Of a stretch of 64,000 bases of DNA, positions 61,394-64,000 are shown piece by piece. The translations under genes and the position numbers were made by a program. The first letter of the stretch is position 1. Each line of letters opens with the position of its first letter. Origin of the DNA: Pachypanchax playfairii (taxonomy: Eukaryota > Chordata > Actinopteri > Cyprinodontiformes > Aplocheilidae); the NCBI GenBank assembly GCA_006937955.1, contig SSNP01000045.1, forward strand, positions 810,833-874,832, read 5' to 3'. Below the pieces are notes generated by a model that ran no database searches, had not been told where the DNA came from, and worked only from the letters and a program-made list of their open reading frames with translations.

Positions 61394-61762
61394 GAACTGG
61401 ATCCTGACTGAACTGGATCCAGACTGAACTGGATCCTGACTGAACTGGATCCAGACTGAACTGGATCCTGACTGAACTAGATCCTGACTGAACTAGATCC
61501 TGACTGAACTGGATCCAGACTGAACTGGATCCTGACTGAACTGGATCCTGACTGAACTGGATCCAGACTGAACTGGATCCTGACTGAACTAGATCCTGAC
61601 TGAACTAGATCCTGACTGAACTGGATCCAGACTGAACTGGATCCTGACTGAACTAGATCCTGACTGAACTAGATCCTGACTGAACTAGATCCAGACTGAA
61701 CTGGATCCTGACTGAACTGGATCCTGACTGAACTGGATCCTGACTGAACTGGATCCTGACTG
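61394..61762 (+). repeat. 16-bp tandem satellite, ~23 copies
   Basis: Unit gaactggatcctgact, with variants ccagact (for cctgact) and ctagatcc (for ctggatcc) recurring in a semi-regular higher order. It runs straight into the LINE tail at about 61763. The minus-strand frame 61653-62090 through it is spurious. Confidence 0.95.
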
Positions 61763-62061
61763 TAGGGCGTCCGGTTTCAGCCTTAGAGATGTCATTATGA
61801 GCTCCGCCATCTGGGAGGAGCTTGAAGTAGAACCGCTGCTCCTCCACATCGAAAGGAGTCTCCTGAGGAGGTTCAAGGACCGGATCAGGATGCTTCCTGC
61901 AGGGAGGAGATCCAGGTAGACTCACTGGAGGGATTATATATCCTCTCTGGACTGGAAACTTCTCAGGAGGAGCTGGAGAGAGAAGGATGTCTGGGTTTCC
62001 CTCCTGAACCGGTTTCCCCTGTGACCCAGATACGATAAGTAGAAGAAGATGGATGGATGAA
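61763..62061 (+). pseudogene. Non-LTR retrotransposon (LINE) 3' end, degenerate
   Basis: Reading + from about 61796, SSAIWEELEVEPLLLHIERS, then stop-interrupted sequence, resembles the C-terminal tail of a fish LINE polymerase (family members read IREELxVEPLLLxxERSQLRW). The 3' end cccagatacgataagtag then aagatggatggatg matches the gacccggataagcgg...atggatgga tails of the same elements. Truncated at the 5' end by the satellite. Confidence 0.7.
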
Positions 62062-62339
62062 ATATTCAACTGTGTATAAACAACTCTCATTTCTCCTGTG
62101 AGGAAAATGTTTTTTATTGTTGAATCGGCTTTAAAATCCTCTGAAAAGGGTTGGATCCAAAAACTGGATTGTGAAAAACCAGCTTTCTAGCAAATATTCT
62201 AGAAATCTTTCTCAAACGCACTTTAAAAAACACAACTGTGTTAAAAAACAGCTACAAATATTATTTTTAGCTATGAAATGTGACAAAATAGAGGCAGAAA
62301 AAAAGCTGAAATGACCAAAAACTGCCCAGTTTCATTAAA

Positions 62340-63370
62340 GTGCAGCTTCTTGTTTCTCTGGTGCAGAGACCTTGACTATCCGTCCCCAGAACGAGGCACT
62401 TCGGGGTGATGAAAACACCGAACCACAACCAGCCTGATTGTCTTCCAGGGAGCAGAAAGAAAGAGATCCAATTTGCTGCTTATTGAGACTGTTGTTACAT
62501 CATCCTCACGGACTTCGCTCTCGTCTCCCTCTTCATTCACTCACTAATTTCTTTGTCTTCCAAGTGGGTTTCTGTGCAAGTCTGAAATAATGGGTGTCTG
62601 GTGGTCTGAAGATGGCTGGAACAAAACCAGGAAAGGATGTGGGTCCCCCCCACACACACACTATATGATGCAGCAAGATTTCCCAGCACACTTCTGGGGA
62701 TTTCAGTTAGAGGAAAGAATCAGGTAAAAACACTGATAAATGATTTATGATAAAAGTATTTTCTTGCACACGATGATCCTGAGCAACACGATGCACGTGG
62801 TACATCAAAGTAAACACGAGCTGCTCTTTATCATGGATGTCACACATGTGCTCATTTGTCTCGACAATAACTCAAAAACTGTTTAAGGACAGATTCCTGC
62901 AGTAATTAAAAAGGAGCCTCATGTTCCCCATAAACACGCGAGTGGAAGATGAAACATATTGTTGTGCTCGTTCCCAGGGGAATGTGACAGATGTGCAACC
63001 TAAATGCACTTCAGACTTACTGAGCCTGTGTGTGGAGGAGTGCGAGTGTTCCCACTTGTTTTTATGTATGAACATTAAAGGATGATCATGTGTGCGCACG
63101 TGGGTAAAGTGATAGATGTGAAGTTGAAAGGCATCTGCAGCATTAGCTTGCATTGATGTCAGTTATGTACCATAAATTTTATCAACCCTTTTCCCCTACA
63201 GCAAGTTGTGTCAGCATCTGTTTGACTGCATCCAGATGTGCGTGTGTATTTAATCTTTCTCCTTTGCTCTAATAACTCCTGCTGTACACTCAGCTACTAA
63301 TTCATTAGCCTAATTAGCGCTTATTAGCAAGCTTTGATTAGCATCTTAGCATGTCGCAGAGATTTGTAAA
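62340..63370. promoter_or_regulatory. Candidate conserved non-coding region in EXT1 intron 1
   Basis: Unique blocks (ccttgactatccgtccccag, gcctgattgtcttccaggga, cagtaattaaaaaggagcct, tagcctaattagcgcttatt, caagctttgattagcatctt) rich in TAATTA-like homeodomain words. No exon or repeat apart from a short CA run near 62650. Composition-based call. Confidence 0.35.
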
Positions 63371-64000
63371 CTGGTTTCTGTGGTCAAACTTGACACAGAT
63401 GTTACTGTTGTTGGAAATTTTTAGAAGTTTATTGTTAAGCTAATCTACAGGCTACATGTAAACATGCTAACAATCGTTGGGTTTTAACAGGTTCTGGGCT
63501 CACATTTAACAATATTTAACAGAATAAGATAAAATATTAGACCTAATTATTTCTTTTTGACCTCTTATTTACTTTGTGTCAGGCTGCACGGTGGTAAAGT
63601 GTGTTAACGTGCTTGAAATGTTTGCTTTACGTGTTTTCAGAGTGCCTGTATAGATTTTCACTGGATACTCCGGTTTCCTCCTACAGTATAAGCAGTGATG
63701 TTACACATGTTTGTTAATGAATAATGTGTACAAACATTTCACATCAAATATCAATATTCAAATGTCTGAAAAGTTAACGTGAATTACAATACAAAGATAA
63801 TAATTAGTGTTTAAATTTTACCTGATGATGTATTTCTAGTATTTTTATTTTCAGTGTGAATGTGCATCACTTCGCTTTTAAAGTGAACTTGTTGTAGAGT
63901 AATATTTGTGTTTGTGAGACTTTAAACTGAATGCAGTGATTTACAGTGCTGCAACATTTTATTTCTAAAGGCAAATTGACAATATATAACAAAAATTATA
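63371..64000. other. AT-rich intron 1 end
   Basis: AT-rich sequence with one weak SINE-type head near 63585 (ggctgcacggtggtaaagtg) that soon diverges, with a ccggtttcctcctacagt remnant at about 63670. Nothing else recognised up to the window end. Confidence 0.5.

Larger units (their letters stand above)
57471..64000 (-). other. ext1: EXT1 intron 1 (3' part)
   Basis: At least 6.5 kb of a first intron, which is very large in vertebrate EXT1. Contains a unique block at about 57670-57930, the complete Tc1 element (58604-60205), an X-box-like word at 58411-58424 (gtttccatgacaac), the 16-bp satellite (61394-61762) with a LINE tail (61763-62061), a CNE-like region (62340-63370) and a weak SINE-type head near 63585. 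The 60500-61190 stretch has overlapping short frames but no domain. Confidence 0.8.

Noticed and set aside
61653..62090. A 145-codon minus-strand frame with QDPVQSGSSSV repeats
   Set aside because: Antisense of the 16-bp satellite and LINE tail.

Overview
This is a window of vertebrate nuclear DNA, almost certainly from a teleost fish. It carries two convergent, intron-rich housekeeping genes embedded in AT-rich non-coding DNA, with fish-type Tc1, MITE, SINE and LINE debris, long microsatellites and two assembly gaps. Apart from one transposase, none of the long open frames is a real single-exon gene. The coding content is in short exons, found here by matching translated segments to known proteins and checking GT/AG splice sites and phase.

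Left half (+ strand): the last three coding exons of MED30 (Mediator head-module subunit 30) at 251-409, 5517-5624 and 31853-31948. Exon 1 lies off the left edge. Intron 2 (5.1 kb) holds a dead Tc1-like transposase fragment and a good CTCF motif. Intron 3 (26 kb) holds a 586-bp inverted-repeat MITE, three RFX-type X-box palindromes, several unique stretches that read like conserved non-coding elements, a 2-kb GA-rich minisatellite ending in a sequencing gap, and a tRNA-derived SINE fragment.

Middle (31949-36235): the tail-to-tail intergenic space. It holds the short MED30 3' UTR, a Tc1-like relic, and probably a long EXT1 3' UTR.

Right half (- strand): exons 11 to 2 of EXT1 (exostosin-1, the heparan sulfate co-polymerase), read from 57470 down to 36236, all intact and in phase. 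They total 1276 coding nt plus the stop. As I recall the human gene, exons 2-11 encode the same length. Exon 1, encoding the N-terminal membrane anchor and most of the GT47 domain, lies beyond the right edge. The EXT1 introns hold a duplicated LINE reverse-transcriptase relic, two copies of a TTAA-flanked MITE, a fold-back MITE, a 101-bp GT microsatellite whose attached repeat unit reaches almost to the exon 4 donor, and, in intron 1, a complete Tc1/mariner element with an open 340-residue transposase and near-identical 200-bp terminal repeats. A 16-bp satellite joined to a LINE 3' tail follows.

The two genes are functionally unrelated (transcription co-activation versus Golgi glycosaminoglycan synthesis). 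Their adjacency is an old vertebrate synteny (MED30-EXT1 on human 8q24, from memory). I found no convincing unknown multi-gene system. The most unusual items are the young Tc1 copy, the X-box trio, the candidate regulatory islands and the repeat/gap structures. Assignments to repeat families rest on recognition from memory, not on a search.
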